DNA of 64,000 nt. Origin: JAVBSN01 sp031556525. Its GTDB lineage: Bacteria; Bacillota; Clostridia; Lachnospirales; Lachnospiraceae. Shown piece after piece: positions 29,403 to 38,449 of this stretch. The notes under the pieces were generated by a model, which saw only the letters and a program-made list of their open reading frames with translations, ran no database searches and had not been told where the DNA came from. Within the stretch, counting starts at the first letter, position 1. Each line of letters starts with the position of its first letter. Made by a program: the position numbers and the translations under genes. The DNA is taken from contig JAVBSS010000040.1 in the NCBI GenBank assembly GCA_031556525.1, forward strand, positions 11,823-75,822, in the 5' to 3' direction.

Positions 29403-30062
29403 TTATAGGTTATAAACGGCTCTATCTATAAAGCCACCTATTATAACTGCAAAATAAGGTATAAATAGACAAGCAGCAGGAAGTAGATTCCAAGATGTAC
29501 GTAATCCTTTTTGTTCAAGAGAGCATATATTGCTAAATTTGCAAAAATGTTTATTAACCAATTTGTATAGAACAAAACCGATAACAGTACCTAATGTATT
29601 TAAGATGATATCATCTATGTCACTACCACGAATTAAAAATAATTGAGAACATTCAATAAGAAATGATATTGATATTCCAAATAGTAAGGTATATCCAAAT
29701 TTTCTTAGTGGTTTACTAAGTAGAGGTATAAATAATCCAATAGGAATGAATAAAATAATATTTCCTAATATATTTTTAATTGCATATACAATGTTATGGT
29801 GCTTAATAGCTGAATTTATAATAATTTTGATATTTTCAAATGGTGTAAGAGCAACTCGTGATAAATCTATGTTAGTGTGAAAACCACTTAATGGAGAAAT
29901 TCCAGTAAGTTTGTATACACATAACATAGCGGTTGTAAAAACCATACATATTAATAGATGAGTAGAATTCGCTTTGTAATGTTTATTAGTTAAGTAGAAT
30001 ATTAAAAAAACTGTGAACATAGCAGTATATGTAAATATTAGATCCCTTATAAAAATAATCAT
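29403..30062 (-). CDS. VanZ-like family membrane protein
   Basis: 219 residues with about five hydrophobic helices: an N-terminal pair (LIFTYTAMFTVFLIFYL and LLICMVFTTAMLCVYKL), two in the VanZ core, and a C-terminal one near 195-212. Core VanZ signatures are NIILFIPIGLFIPLL, FLIECSQLF and SDIDDIILNTLGTVIGF. The name comes from a protein giving low-level teicoplanin resistance in enterococci; most homologues are uncharacterised, and no glycopeptide-resistance genes are nearby. CTAAGGAGC precedes the ATG. It is monocistronic, between terminator 29341-29400 and the sRNA region. Mirror copy at 22117-22776. Confidence 0.85.
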   Translation of the reverse strand: MIIFIRDLIFTYTAMFTVFLIFYLTNKHYKANSTHLLICMVFTTAMLCVYKLTGISPLSGFHTNIDLSRVALTPFENIKIIINSAIKHHNIVYAIKNILGNIILFIPIGLFIPLLSKPLRKFGYTLLFGISISFLIECSQLFLIRGSDIDDIILNTLGTVIGFVLYKLVNKHFCKFSNICSLEQKGLRTSWNLLPAACLFIPYFAVIIGGFIDRAVYNL

Positions 30063-30333
30063 ATAATCAGCTCCTTAGTATTTTATAATAATAAATGTAG
30101 CATATTATTTTATAGTATTTTTTGAGATAATATGAATAAAATCTTAAATTAATTATAAGATTATTAATTAAAAAAGTTATGAAAAATTTGTAAGGATGGG
30201 TATGAAAAAGGCTATGAAAAACTTATAAAGGTGTCATGGAAAAGGATATTAAAAGAAGCTTTATATTAAGAATATATTTCTCGACAGGAGTTTAGAAAAA
30301 ATGTAGATATTGGTAAGAATTATTTAATAATTG

Positions 30334-30371
30334 GTACAAACTTTGTACATAAATTTGAGGTATTATATAAT
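30334..30371 (+). promoter_or_regulatory. sRNA promoter with overlapping palindromic operator
   Basis: TTGTAC (30343-30348), 17-nt spacer, TATAAT (30366-30371). The -35 is the right arm of a perfect palindrome GTACAAA-C-TTTGTAC (30334-30348), so a dimeric regulator bound there would block or modulate the promoter. Mirror at 21808-21845. Confidence 0.6.
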
Positions 30372-30377
30372 TATCAA

Positions 30378-30526
30378 ATATAAATAGCAATTACATAAGG
30401 GTTGGTGCTTGAAAATGGGGTTCTTGTATCAGCCCTCAACCTAACAATATTACTTTATTTATAAAGTTACATATATAGTGAAAATAGTAAAACAAAGACC
30501 TTCAATAGTTGAGGTCTTTGTTTTTT
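30378..30526 (+). ncRNA. predicted small RNA, about 150 nt
   Basis: It starts 7 nt after a consensus promoter and ends at an intrinsic terminator (CAAAGACC(T)TCAA-TAG-TTGAGGTCTTTG then six T, 30493-30526). The core, 30398-30443, is GC-richer than its surroundings and can pair AGGGTTG..GCTTGA with TCAGCCCTCAACCT around GAAAATGGGGTTCTTG. No credible reading frame fits. I do not recognise a riboswitch, 6S, SRP or T-box consensus. The terminator is shared with mgsA, which converges from the other side, so the transcript could also act in cis on the mgsA 3' end. Mirror copy 21653-21801. Confidence 0.5.
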
Positions 30527-30573
30527 CTAATACATTATATATAAAAATACTGTTGTATGTATATATACAGGTA

Positions 30574-31044
30574 TTATAGAGTAGAAGCTCTATGAGCTAC
30601 ATTTTGTTGGAAGTTAATAACATCATGATTATATTCTTCATCCATATAGTTCGAAGTAATTAAAAAATCAGCTGTAGCTTTATTGTTTGCGATTGGAATA
30701 TCATATACTTGAGCAATTCGTAATAAAGCTTTAACATCAGGATCATGAGGTTGAGCTGTTAATGGGTCTGAGAAGAATATAATTAGGTCTATTCGGCCTT
30801 CAACTATTTTAGCACCTATTTGTTGGTCACCGCCAAGAGGACCGCTATTATAGCCTCTAACAGGTAAATTAGTTCTATCAGCAATCATTCTAGCAGTAGT
30901 GCCAGTTCCACAAAGGAAATGATTTTTTAAAATATCTTTATTTTCTTCACACCAATCTATAAGAGAGGGTTTTTGACTATCATGAGCAATTAATGCAATA
31001 TTTTTTTGTTTTCCAATGGTTAAAGTTATGTATTCGTTATCCAT
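30574..31044 (-). CDS. mgsA: methylglyoxal synthase
   Basis: 156 residues, the usual length. It catalyses dihydroxyacetone phosphate to methylglyoxal plus phosphate in the cytosol, relieving phosphosugar build-up when phosphate is short. Catalytic and phosphate-binding residues are all present: the GTGTTA loop (46-51), Asp73 in GPLGGDQQIG, Asp93, and His100/Asp103 in QPHDPD, each two positions beyond the E. coli numbering. AGAAGGAGG lies 8 nt before the ATG. It is monocistronic, ending at the hairpin shared with the predicted sRNA. Mirror copy at 21135-21605. Confidence 0.95.
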   Translation of the reverse strand: MDNEYITLTIGKQKNIALIAHDSQKPSLIDWCEENKDILKNHFLCGTGTTARMIADRTNLPVRGYNSGPLGGDQQIGAKIVEGRIDLIIFFSDPLTAQPHDPDVKALLRIAQVYDIPIANNKATADFLITSNYMDEEYNHDVINFQQNVAHRASTL

Positions 31045-31188
31045 ATTATAATGCCTCCTTCTATGTAAAAATTAATCTGTTCAAGTAAAGAGTACCACAG
31101 TTCTAATATTATTGCCATCTATAATTTTTAACTGAAGATTAGAATTATTTAACTTTTTTAAAAAATTCAAAAAATTTGAAGAATAGTG

Positions 31189-31217
31189 TTGACACATTGG
31201 TATGGTTATGATAATAT
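31189..31217 (+). promoter_or_regulatory. tRNA-Gly promoter
   Basis: A perfect TTGACA, 17-nt spacer and TAATAT, 38 nt before the mature tRNA 5' end. Confidence 0.7.
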
Positions 31218-31255
31218 ACTATTTGTTGCTGATGAAATACTTAGCAACAAGATAT

Positions 31256-31327
<72 letters not shown>

Positions 31328-31354
31328 CTTTTTATTTTAATAAAGATTTTCTAG

Positions 31355-31390
31355 GATAAAGATTACTTTTCGGGTAACTTTATCTTTTTT
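31355..31390. terminator. terminator downstream of tRNA-Gly
   Basis: The stem GATAAAG-A-TTAC / GTAA-CTTTATC with one bulge, followed by TTTTTT; A-rich on the other side, so it can also stop the convergent 52-codon gene. Confidence 0.75.
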
Positions 31391-31477
31391 ATTTTATGGA
31401 GATAGAAGATTGTGCTGTTAGAATGATAATGTTATCAAAATAGCGAGAACGATATATTCTATTAAGTATTAGACATA

Positions 31478-31636
31478 CTAGCACAGTTCCCTTCTAGCAG
31501 CAAGACTAGCTAACATATCAGCCAATGTAGTTAAATCAGCAGCCAACAACTCAAGTTGTTCAGTATCATCAATACATTCGTTTATTTGACAAGCTAGTAG
31601 CGATAAAGCAAATAAATCAGTACAATTATTATTCAT
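31478..31636 (-). CDS. small 52-aa protein (possibly DUF6774-like)
   Basis: 52 codons, ATG to TAG, too short for many gene callers. N-terminus MNNNCTDLFALSLLACQI with two cysteines, an acidic turn IDDTEQLE, then a Leu/Ala amphipathic helix and a basic end with a final cysteine. This resembles the small clostridial DUF6774 proteins as I remember them; the assignment is tentative and function unknown. It lies alone between the tRNA terminator and the LTA-synthase promoter. No strong ribosome site is visible, which lowers confidence. Mirror copy at 20543-20701. Confidence 0.55.
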   Translation of the reverse strand: MNNNCTDLFALSLLACQINECIDDTEQLELLAADLTTLADMLASLAARRELC

Positions 31637-31803
31637 AATATACAAGCACTTTTTTATTAATTTATGCAGTTATATAATATTTGATACGATTTTATTATTA
31701 AATCATGACATAATACCATATATCTATAAAAATCAATATTTACATTTTATGTAATTCAAAGCAGAATAAATTATTACAGTTTATTTAAGGTTTATCGCAT
31801 TAG

Positions 31804-31831
31804 TTGATTATGTGAAATAGAGTGGTATAAT
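31804..31831 (+). promoter_or_regulatory. predicted promoter of LTA-synthase-like gene
   Basis: TTGATT, 16-nt spacer, TATAAT, giving a leader of roughly 50 nt before the ATG at 31888. Confidence 0.55.
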
Positions 31832-31887
31832 AAGGAAAGGTAAAATATTAGTATATAATGTAGCTAGATTAATGGAGAAGAATGTTA

Positions 31888-33870
31888 ATGGATTATTTGA
31901 ATAAGATTTGTAAAAATTCCATATGTAAATTAGTAATGCTATCCTTGATGATTACTCTAATAGTTGAAATATTAAGTAGGAGATCACTATTAGGTGGATT
32001 TAAATTTATATTTAAATCGCCAGGATATTTTATTGTTAGTGGAATAATCATTTTTATAACACTGCTAATTTGTATGTTGTTTAAGAGAAGAGCTTTTTTG
32101 ATTACATTAATATCTTGTATTTGGATAGTAGCAGGAGTAATTAACTGTGTTGTTCTAGGCTTTAGAGATAAACCATTTGGGGGTTCAGATATATTAATGG
32201 TTAAATCAACTATTGGAATAATTGATAAGTATTTTAATAATATACAAATATGCTTAATTGTATTAGCGGTAATAACCGTAATTTCGATACTTATATATCT
32301 GTGGTTTAAGTTGCCACAGACCCAAGTTGTTAACAACAAATTACTATATGGTATATGTATGATGGTATTAGTAAGTATTGTGATAATATCATTTAATAGA
32401 GAAATAGAGGCAAAGAGCATTTCAACAAGTTTTAGCGATTTGAATGAGGCTTATGATGATTATGGATTTGTATATTGTTTTTCAAGTAGTGTGGTTAAGA
32501 CAGGTATTGATAGACCGTTTAACTATTCGCAGGAAGCAATAGAAGAGATTTTAACTGAAATATCAGAAGATAGGGATGAGATTAACAAATGCATAGAGTC
32601 ACCGAATATTATATATGTTCAATTGGAATCATTTATGGACTTACAATATGTAGATAATATAAAAGTATCTGATAACTATTTAATTAATTTTAGAGAACTA
32701 AAAGAAAATTATACCTCAGGCATACTAACTGTTCCAGTAATTGGTGGAGGTACTGCAAATACAGAATTTGAAGTGCTAAGTTCTATGAGTATAGGTTTTT
32801 TTGGAGCTGGAGAGTATCCCTATAAGACTATATTAAAAGATAGTACATGTGATAGTATGGCCTATAATATGAAAGAGCAAGGATATACAACTCATGCTAT
32901 ACATAATAATGATGGGACATTTTATGATAGAGATATAGTATATGCAAATCTTGGGTTTGATGTGTTTACACCTATAGAGTATATGTATAATGTAGAATAT
33001 AACACTAAGGGATGGGCGAGAGATGATATATTAATTGAGAATATTAGAGAGTCTATTGAGAATACTAAAACACCAGATTTGGTGTTTGCGATAAGTGTTC
33101 AAGGTCATGGAAAATATCCATCAGAAGTTATTGAAAGTGAAGATAGTGTAACGAATGTTAATACTGTTAATCTTGAGACAGATAGTGAAGATGAGGAAGA
33201 AAGAAATAGATTAGATTATTATATTAATGAAACTAATCAAATGGATGAGTTTATTGGTAATCTTATAACTAATATAGAGGAAATAGGAGAACCGACTGTA
33301 ATAGTATTCTATGGTGATCATCAACCTAATCTAGATTTCACTGGAGAAGACTTGATAGGGATAACAAGATACAATACTGAATATATTATATGGGATAATA
33401 TTGGATTAGATAAAGAAAATGAGGATATATATTCATATCAATTAGCTTCAAAAGTATATGATTGTATTGGAATTGATGGAAATACAATGGCAATGTATCA
33501 TAATTCTTGTAAGATGAGCAAGGATTATCAAGAAAATATGAAGTTGTTGCAATATGACATGTTATATGGCAAGTTATATTTTTATGGTGATAATGAGGCG
33601 TATCAAACAGTGAATATGACTTTTGGAGAAGGTAATATAGTAATAAGTAATGTAGTAGTAGATGGGTATGGCTCTTACATATATGGAAAAGGCTTTAATG
33701 AGTTTTCAAGAGTATTGATTAATGGCAGGGAGAAGGATTCGGTATATATTGATTATAATACGATTAAGTATAGTGATAGCGATTTAGAAATAGAAGATGA
33801 GATAGCTATTGTACAGGTTGGGGAAGATGGAAAACAATTAGGAAGTTCAGAGAGTTATATAATAAAATAG
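31888..33870 (+). CDS. LTA synthase family protein (phosphoglycerol transferase/sulfatase fold)
   Basis: 660 residues. The N-terminal ~175 residues form about five membrane helices. The extracellular domain has the LtaS/sulfatase signatures: NIIYVQLESF (metal ligand Glu247), nucleophile Thr289 in GGGTANTEF, GYTTHAIHNNDGTFYDRD, His407 in VQGHGKYP and FYGDHQPNL (Asp477, His478). It should transfer phosphoglycerol from phosphatidylglycerol to a glycolipid or glycan outside the membrane. A C-terminal extension of about 80 residues after the catalytic domain looks beta-rich. The ATG at 31888 is chosen because GGAG lies 10 nt upstream; the ATG at 31882 is too close. It converges on the lipoprotein array with a shared terminator. 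Mirror copy at 18309-20291. Confidence 0.88.
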   Translation: MDYLNKICKNSICKLVMLSLMITLIVEILSRRSLLGGFKFIFKSPGYFIVSGIIIFITLLICMLFKRRAFLITLISCIWIVAGVINCVVLGFRDKPFGGSDILMVKSTIGIIDKYFNNIQICLIVLAVITVISILIYLWFKLPQTQVVNNKLLYGICMMVLVSIVIISFNREIEAKSISTSFSDLNEAYDDYGFVYCFSSSVVKTGIDRPFNYSQEAIEEILTEISEDRDEINKCIESPNIIYVQLESFMDLQYVDNIKVSDNYLINFRELKENYTSGILTVPVIGGGTANTEFEVLSSMSIGFFGAGEYPYKTILKDSTCDSMAYNMKEQGYTTHAIHNNDGTFYDRDIVYANLGFDVFTPIEYMYNVEYNTKGWARDDILIENIRESIENTKTPDLVFAISVQGHGKYPSEVIESEDSVTNVNTVNLETDSEDEEERNRLDYYINETNQMDEFIGNLITNIEEIGEPTVIVFYGDHQPNLDFTGEDLIGITRYNTEYIIWDNIGLDKENEDIYSYQLASKVYDCIGIDGNTMAMYHNSCKMSKDYQENMKLLQYDMLYGKLYFYGDNEAYQTVNMTFGEGNIVISNVVVDGYGSYIYGKGFNEFSRVLINGREKDSVYIDYNTIKYSDSDLEIEDEIAIVQVGEDGKQLGSSESYIIK

Positions 33871-33903
33871 AAGCATCAAATTCTATAATGATGCTTCTAT
33901 TTT
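33864..33903. terminator. bidirectional terminator, LTA-synthase gene / array end
   Basis: Fifteen-bp arms AAAATAGAAGCATCA / TGATGCTTCTATTTT around a 10-nt loop. It overlaps the sulfatase stop codon and ends just before the array member 15 stop. Confidence 0.85.
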
Positions 33904-33909
33904 ATTTGA

Positions 33910-35370
33910 CTAATTTGTCATTATGATACCAAAGTTATCTACTTCTAATATACTGCCATCAATAGCATTTAAACTAATTTTAATAGCAGAAGAATCTTTG
34001 TCAATAAAATTCCATGCAGGTACTAGGGTATAAGTCCCTTGAGTTTCATCAGTAGTTACTCTCATAAGCTCTAATTTGATTTTGGATATGTTTATAATAG
34101 CATTGGAGGTATTATAAGGATTGTTAGCATAATTTTCACTAAAGGCTATATTAGCGATGCTCATTACATCATCAAAATCAAGAAGAGGAGCATCGTTGCT
34201 AGTAACGTCTACGATATCTAATGGATTACCATACTCTACGGTAACAATACCACAATCAAATACTGTAAAAATTAAACATTCATAACCGTATTCAGCTTGT
34301 AACCTATCGTTTTCCATTCTGAATATTGGAAGAAAGTTGTTGTAAGTATTAGGCTGAGTATAATGCTGAACATCGTTAATTGTTTTCTCGTAAAATATCT
34401 TATATCCACAATTACCTGATTCTTTAACTGTATTTAATGTAAAATAATCTGATAGTGGCAAATCGTAAGCTGTTGTAACAAGATTAGTATATTTTGCAGC
34501 TGATACATCGGGAATTCCTAATTGCTTAACCATATCATCACAGATTAGGATAGCTTCATCAATAGTGTATTTACATTTGTTATCAGCTGGCACTGATATG
34601 TCGTAATAATAAGAGGCGTTTTTTGAAAAAACATGATATTCCAATTGATTCAAGTTATAATTGCCCCAAGCAAGTTGGTTGGAGGCATCAATTGATATTG
34701 TTAAGTTTGTTGCGTTACATTGGTTATCATCATATTGTTGAAAAAACATTTCACAAGGAAGATTATTATAAGTTCCAACAAGGTTACAAGCATTAAGGTA
34801 ATAGTTGTCAGAGTAAGCTACAGTTTGGGTTGATGAGTAGTCAGTGATGGATGTTAATTTAGGAGTTTCATTGGCAACACTGATTAAACTATTATAATAT
34901 TCCAGATTTCTATTATATTTTGAATAATTAGAAGTGCCAGTAATAACTTGATTTGCATCAGGGGAAGTTTTATCACTTGTACATATTATATCTTTTAGAG
35001 ATTCTGTCTCTGAGATTAATGTATTTAATTCATCAATAGAGTATTCTTCAATGGGGCGATTGTTATAGTATTCGCTATTGTCAAATATACTATCCGCAAT
35101 GCTCTTAATGTCATCAGTATCTATATCATCACGATTCATAGTTGCAACAGGTAGAATCGTAGAATCTTTACCAGTTATATCGGCATCAATTTCTACAAAA
35201 GGATTACCATCTTTGTTTGTGAAAGTAGCAGTTATATGACCAGTTTCCATAGGGTCATCATTAGAAGTATAGTTACTATCATTATTTGAATTAGTATTAC
35301 AACCAACTAATAGTAAGGTGGTAATAAGGCTTATAGTAATAGTAGTAGTTTTAAAGTTTGCTTTTTGCAT
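33910..35370 (-). CDS. array member 15, lipoprotein of unknown function
   Basis: 486 residues; lipobox LLVGC with Cys24, then a low-complexity Asn/Ser linker. Blocks in order: EIDADITG (about 61-68), FDNSEYY, GTYNNLPCEMFF, AWGNYNL, CKYTIDEAILICDDM, NCGYKIFYEKTIN, FTVFDCGIVTVEYGNP, LLDFDDVMSIA, YTLVPAWNF and ISLNAIDGSI. I do not recognise a named family with certainty; the W-x-F...INA-x-DG ending recalls the PepSY-like or DUF6034-type tails of clostridial lipoproteins. Expected on the outer face of the membrane. Promoter-distal end of the 15-gene array. Mirror copy at 16809-18269. Confidence 0.92.
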   Translation of the reverse strand: MQKANFKTTTITISLITTLLLVGCNTNSNNDSNYTSNDDPMETGHITATFTNKDGNPFVEIDADITGKDSTILPVATMNRDDIDTDDIKSIADSIFDNSEYYNNRPIEEYSIDELNTLISETESLKDIICTSDKTSPDANQVITGTSNYSKYNRNLEYYNSLISVANETPKLTSITDYSSTQTVAYSDNYYLNACNLVGTYNNLPCEMFFQQYDDNQCNATNLTISIDASNQLAWGNYNLNQLEYHVFSKNASYYYDISVPADNKCKYTIDEAILICDDMVKQLGIPDVSAAKYTNLVTTAYDLPLSDYFTLNTVKESGNCGYKIFYEKTINDVQHYTQPNTYNNFLPIFRMENDRLQAEYGYECLIFTVFDCGIVTVEYGNPLDIVDVTSNDAPLLDFDDVMSIANIAFSENYANNPYNTSNAIINISKIKLELMRVTTDETQGTYTLVPAWNFIDKDSSAIKISLNAIDGSILEVDNFGIIMTN

Positions 35371-35415
35371 GTGTTAGTACCTCCTGATTTTGAAGTGTAA
35401 ATATTGATCCCTAGT

Positions 35416-36864
35416 CTAAGATATACCATAATCCTCTACTTCTAATATGCTGCCGTCAATAGCATTTAAACTAATCTTAATCCTAGAAGAGTTCTTGTCT
35501 ATAAAATTCCATACAGGAATCAAGGAATAGGTATCTGGGTTTTGACTATCCTTTACTCGCATAAAAGTTAATTCTATCTTAGATATGTTAATCAATGGAT
35601 TGGTAGTATTAAAATTATTAACATAATTTTCATTAAATGCTATATCAGCAATGCTTATTACATCATTAAAATCTAGTAGAGGGGCATTGTAGCTAGTAAC
35701 ATCAGCCATCTCTGTGGGATTACCGTATTCTACAGTAATGATACCGCAATCAAATACTGTGAAAATGAGACATTCATCGCCATATGTGCCAACATATTCA
35801 TCGCCATCTAGTGCCAGTAATGGACTGAAATAAGAGTCATCAAATTTAGGTTGGGTATAAGTGTTTATGCCATTTATAGATTTTTCATAAAAAATCTTAT
35901 ATCCACAATTAGCTGTGTTTTCAATAGTATTTAATGTAAAATAATCAGATAATGGTACTGAGTAGGCTTTTGTAATTAGATTAGTATATCTTGCAGCAGA
36001 CATATCGTTTATCCCTAATTGTTTAATCATGTTATCGCAGAGTAGTATAGCTTCATCTATAGTATATTTACACTGGTTATCAGTTGATGTAGATATATCA
36101 TAATAGTGAGAGGCATTACTTGACATAGTAGTATATTCTAGTTGGCTTAAGGTATAATCGCCCCAAGCAAGTTGATTAGATGCATCAATGGATATAGTTA
36201 GATTCGTAGCACCGCACATAGTATTGTCATATCTCTGAAAAAGCATCTCACAAGGAAGATTATTATAAGTTCCTATAAGGTTACAAGTATCAATGTCATA
36301 GTCGTATATCGATGACCACTTTTGATTAAAGGTATAGTTGGTATCGCTTGTTAAGCTTGATTCTTGATTTGCAGAACTTATAAAAGATTTATAATAATCT
36401 AAGTCTTTATTATACTCTGTATAATTAAATGAACCAGTAATAACTTGACCTTCATCAGGTGTGAATTTATCGCTTGTGCAGATTATATCTTTTAAAGATT
36501 CTTGCTCTGAAATAAATGCATTTAATTCTTCAATGGAATATTCTCCAATAGAACGTTTGTTATAATATTCACTATTATCAAAGATATTATCAGCCATGGT
36601 TTTAATATCATCAGAATCTATATCATGACGCTTTACAGTTGCAACAGGTAGGACCTGCGAATCATCGCCGATAACATCTGCATTAATTGATACAAAGATA
36701 TTTCCATCACTATCTGTAAAGGAAGTTTCAATGTGACCTGTGTCCATAGGATCTTTAGTGGAATTATTATTAGTACTAGCTGAATCAGAATTGCAACCAG
36801 ATAATAATAGTGCGGTAATAACACTTAGTGTAATAATGGAGTTTTTTATAATTGATTTTTTCAT
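35416..36864 (-). CDS. array member 14, lipoprotein of unknown function
   Basis: 482 residues; lipobox LLSGC, Cys24. Closest to members 13 and 15: the SIGEYSIEELNAFISEQESLK helix after the FDNSEYY motif, then IICTSDK and TG(S/T).NY, recur in all three. Distal blocks NCGYKIFYEKSIN, VFDCGIITVEYGNP and ISLNAIDGSI. There is no catalytic motif. Cysteines before GTYN, in LPC, in QCKYT, in LLCDN and in NCGY are conserved and could pair outside the cell. It lies 45 nt before member 15. Mirror copy at 15315-16763. Confidence 0.92.
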   Translation of the reverse strand: MKKSIIKNSIITLSVITALLLSGCNSDSASTNNNSTKDPMDTGHIETSFTDSDGNIFVSINADVIGDDSQVLPVATVKRHDIDSDDIKTMADNIFDNSEYYNKRSIGEYSIEELNAFISEQESLKDIICTSDKFTPDEGQVITGSFNYTEYNKDLDYYKSFISSANQESSLTSDTNYTFNQKWSSIYDYDIDTCNLIGTYNNLPCEMLFQRYDNTMCGATNLTISIDASNQLAWGDYTLSQLEYTTMSSNASHYYDISTSTDNQCKYTIDEAILLCDNMIKQLGINDMSAARYTNLITKAYSVPLSDYFTLNTIENTANCGYKIFYEKSINGINTYTQPKFDDSYFSPLLALDGDEYVGTYGDECLIFTVFDCGIITVEYGNPTEMADVTSYNAPLLDFNDVISIADIAFNENYVNNFNTTNPLINISKIELTFMRVKDSQNPDTYSLIPVWNFIDKNSSRIKISLNAIDGSILEVEDYGIS

Positions 36865-36890
36865 TATTTAATCCTTTCATACAATTGTAT

Positions 36891-38387
36891 CTAATAAGTA
36901 ATGAAGTCATTCGTAGGAATGGTTACTATGCTTCCGTCAATAGCATTTAATGAAAGTCTGATTTTGTAGGAATCTTTTTCTATAAATACCCACACAGGTA
37001 TTAATGAATAAGAATCATTGTTCTCGTCAATAGTTATTCTCATAAAATCTAATCTTATAGTATCAATATTAATACAGCCGTTAGTGGTTGCATAATATTC
37101 ATCGTTACCATATAGTTCAGTAAAAGCAGTATCAGCAATTCCAGTAATATCGCCAAAATCAAGAAGAGGAGTATTATCACTAGGAATGTCAACAATATCT
37201 AGTGGATTAGCATAGTCTACAGAAACAATGCCACAATCCAATACAGTAAATACTAAACATTCATATCCGTATGCCATATGATAGGATTTATCTTCATCTT
37301 GTATATACAATGGAGAAAAGAAACTAGCTGAAAGAGGAGAATAATTATTTGTTCCATTTATAGTTTTCTCATAAAATATTTGATATCCGCAATTGCCAGA
37401 TTTTTCAACAGTATTTAATGTATAGTAATCAGATAATGGTAGTGCATAAGCAGTAGTCATTAAATTACAGTATCTAGAAGCAGACATATCTGCAATGCCT
37501 AACTGTTTAACCATGGTATCACATAGAAGGATAGCATCATCTACAGAGTATTTACATTCGTTGTCAGCAGGTGTTGATATATCATAGAAGTTAGATTCTT
37601 TGTTTGATAGAACATGGTATTCTAATTGACTTAGAGTATAATCGCCCCAAGCAGGTTGTTCGGAAGCATCAATTACTATTTCTAAATTTGTTGTGAAAAA
37701 GGATGGATCGCTAGTGGTTTTGAGCCCACCTACTTTAAATACAGAGGAATCCATTTTCATAAACCACATCTCACAAGGAAGATTATTATATGTTCCAGAA
37801 AGAGCGCATACTGGGAATGACCAATCGAAGCCGGTTTCATCTGATGAAGTTGTATAGTCAGTTATAACAGTTGAACTAGATGTTGTACTGGCAGAACTTT
37901 TTAAAGTGTTATAATATTCTAGATTCTCGGTAAAACTCGAATAATTAGAAGTACCAGTAACAAGTTGGCCGCTTTCGGGGCTGGTTTTATCGCTTGTGCA
38001 TATTATGTTTTCTAGAGCTTTAGTGTCTTCTATTAGAGTATCTAATTCATCAACAGTGTATTTCTCTACAGCACGTACAGAATTGTATTCGCTGTTATCG
38101 AATAAATTGTCAGCAAATGCCACAATGTCTTCAGTTTCAAGATCATGGCGCTCCATAGTTGCAACAGGAAGAACCTGTGAATCATCACCAATTATATTTG
38201 CATCGATGTTTACAAAAGTTTGCCCTTCTTGATTTTCAATAGTTGTTTGTAGGTGACCAGATTCCATAGGATCTTCTGTTGAATTGCTATTACTAGTATT
38301 GGACGGATTAGAATCACAACCAGACAATAGTAATACGCTAATAAGACTTATTGTAATTACAGATGTTTTAAAGATTTGTTTTCTCAT
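36891..38387 (-). CDS. array member 13, lipoprotein of unknown function
   Basis: 498 residues; lipobox LLSGC, Cys24, followed by Asp. Compared with members 14 and 15 it has an insert of about 18 residues after LPCEMWF (FKVGGLKTTSDPSFF), before the IDASEQPAWGDYTL block. All other family blocks are intact. A strong TAAGGGGG ribosome site precedes the ATG. The 62-nt gap upstream, the longest in the array, is AT-rich and could hold an internal promoter, though I see no convincing -35/-10 pair. Mirror copy at 13792-15288. Confidence 0.92.
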   Translation of the reverse strand: MRKQIFKTSVITISLISVLLLSGCDSNPSNTSNSNSTEDPMESGHLQTTIENQEGQTFVNIDANIIGDDSQVLPVATMERHDLETEDIVAFADNLFDNSEYNSVRAVEKYTVDELDTLIEDTKALENIICTSDKTSPESGQLVTGTSNYSSFTENLEYYNTLKSSASTTSSSTVITDYTTSSDETGFDWSFPVCALSGTYNNLPCEMWFMKMDSSVFKVGGLKTTSDPSFFTTNLEIVIDASEQPAWGDYTLSQLEYHVLSNKESNFYDISTPADNECKYSVDDAILLCDTMVKQLGIADMSASRYCNLMTTAYALPLSDYYTLNTVEKSGNCGYQIFYEKTINGTNNYSPLSASFFSPLYIQDEDKSYHMAYGYECLVFTVLDCGIVSVDYANPLDIVDIPSDNTPLLDFGDITGIADTAFTELYGNDEYYATTNGCINIDTIRLDFMRITIDENNDSYSLIPVWVFIEKDSYKIRLSLNAIDGSIVTIPTNDFITY

Positions 38388-38449
38388 AAAATGAGCCCCC
38401 TTAAGTATTTAATATAAGTAGAGTATATATTACAAATCTTTAAATTTTC

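Larger units (their letters stand above)
30063..30573. other. 511-bp intergenic region VanZ gene to mgsA
   Basis: From left to right: a small AT hairpin; three consecutive tiny frames on the plus strand, each starting ATGAAAAA or ATGGAAAA (30179-30295); a palindrome overlapping a consensus promoter (30334-30371); the predicted sRNA (30378-30526); and the terminator it shares with mgsA. No conventional gene is present. Confidence 0.7.

Noticed and set aside
29403..30062. Glycopeptide resistance gene vanZ
   Set aside because: Only the VanZ-like domain is supported; no vanHAX or vanRS-type ligase genes are present, so a resistance role is not claimed.
30378..30526. Known riboswitch, 6S RNA, SRP RNA or T-box in the mgsA/VanZ gap
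   Set aside because: None of the consensus elements I know for these (T-box GGGTGGTACCGCG, SRP GGAAGGAAGC-like loop, 6S bubble) is present; left as an unassigned small RNA.
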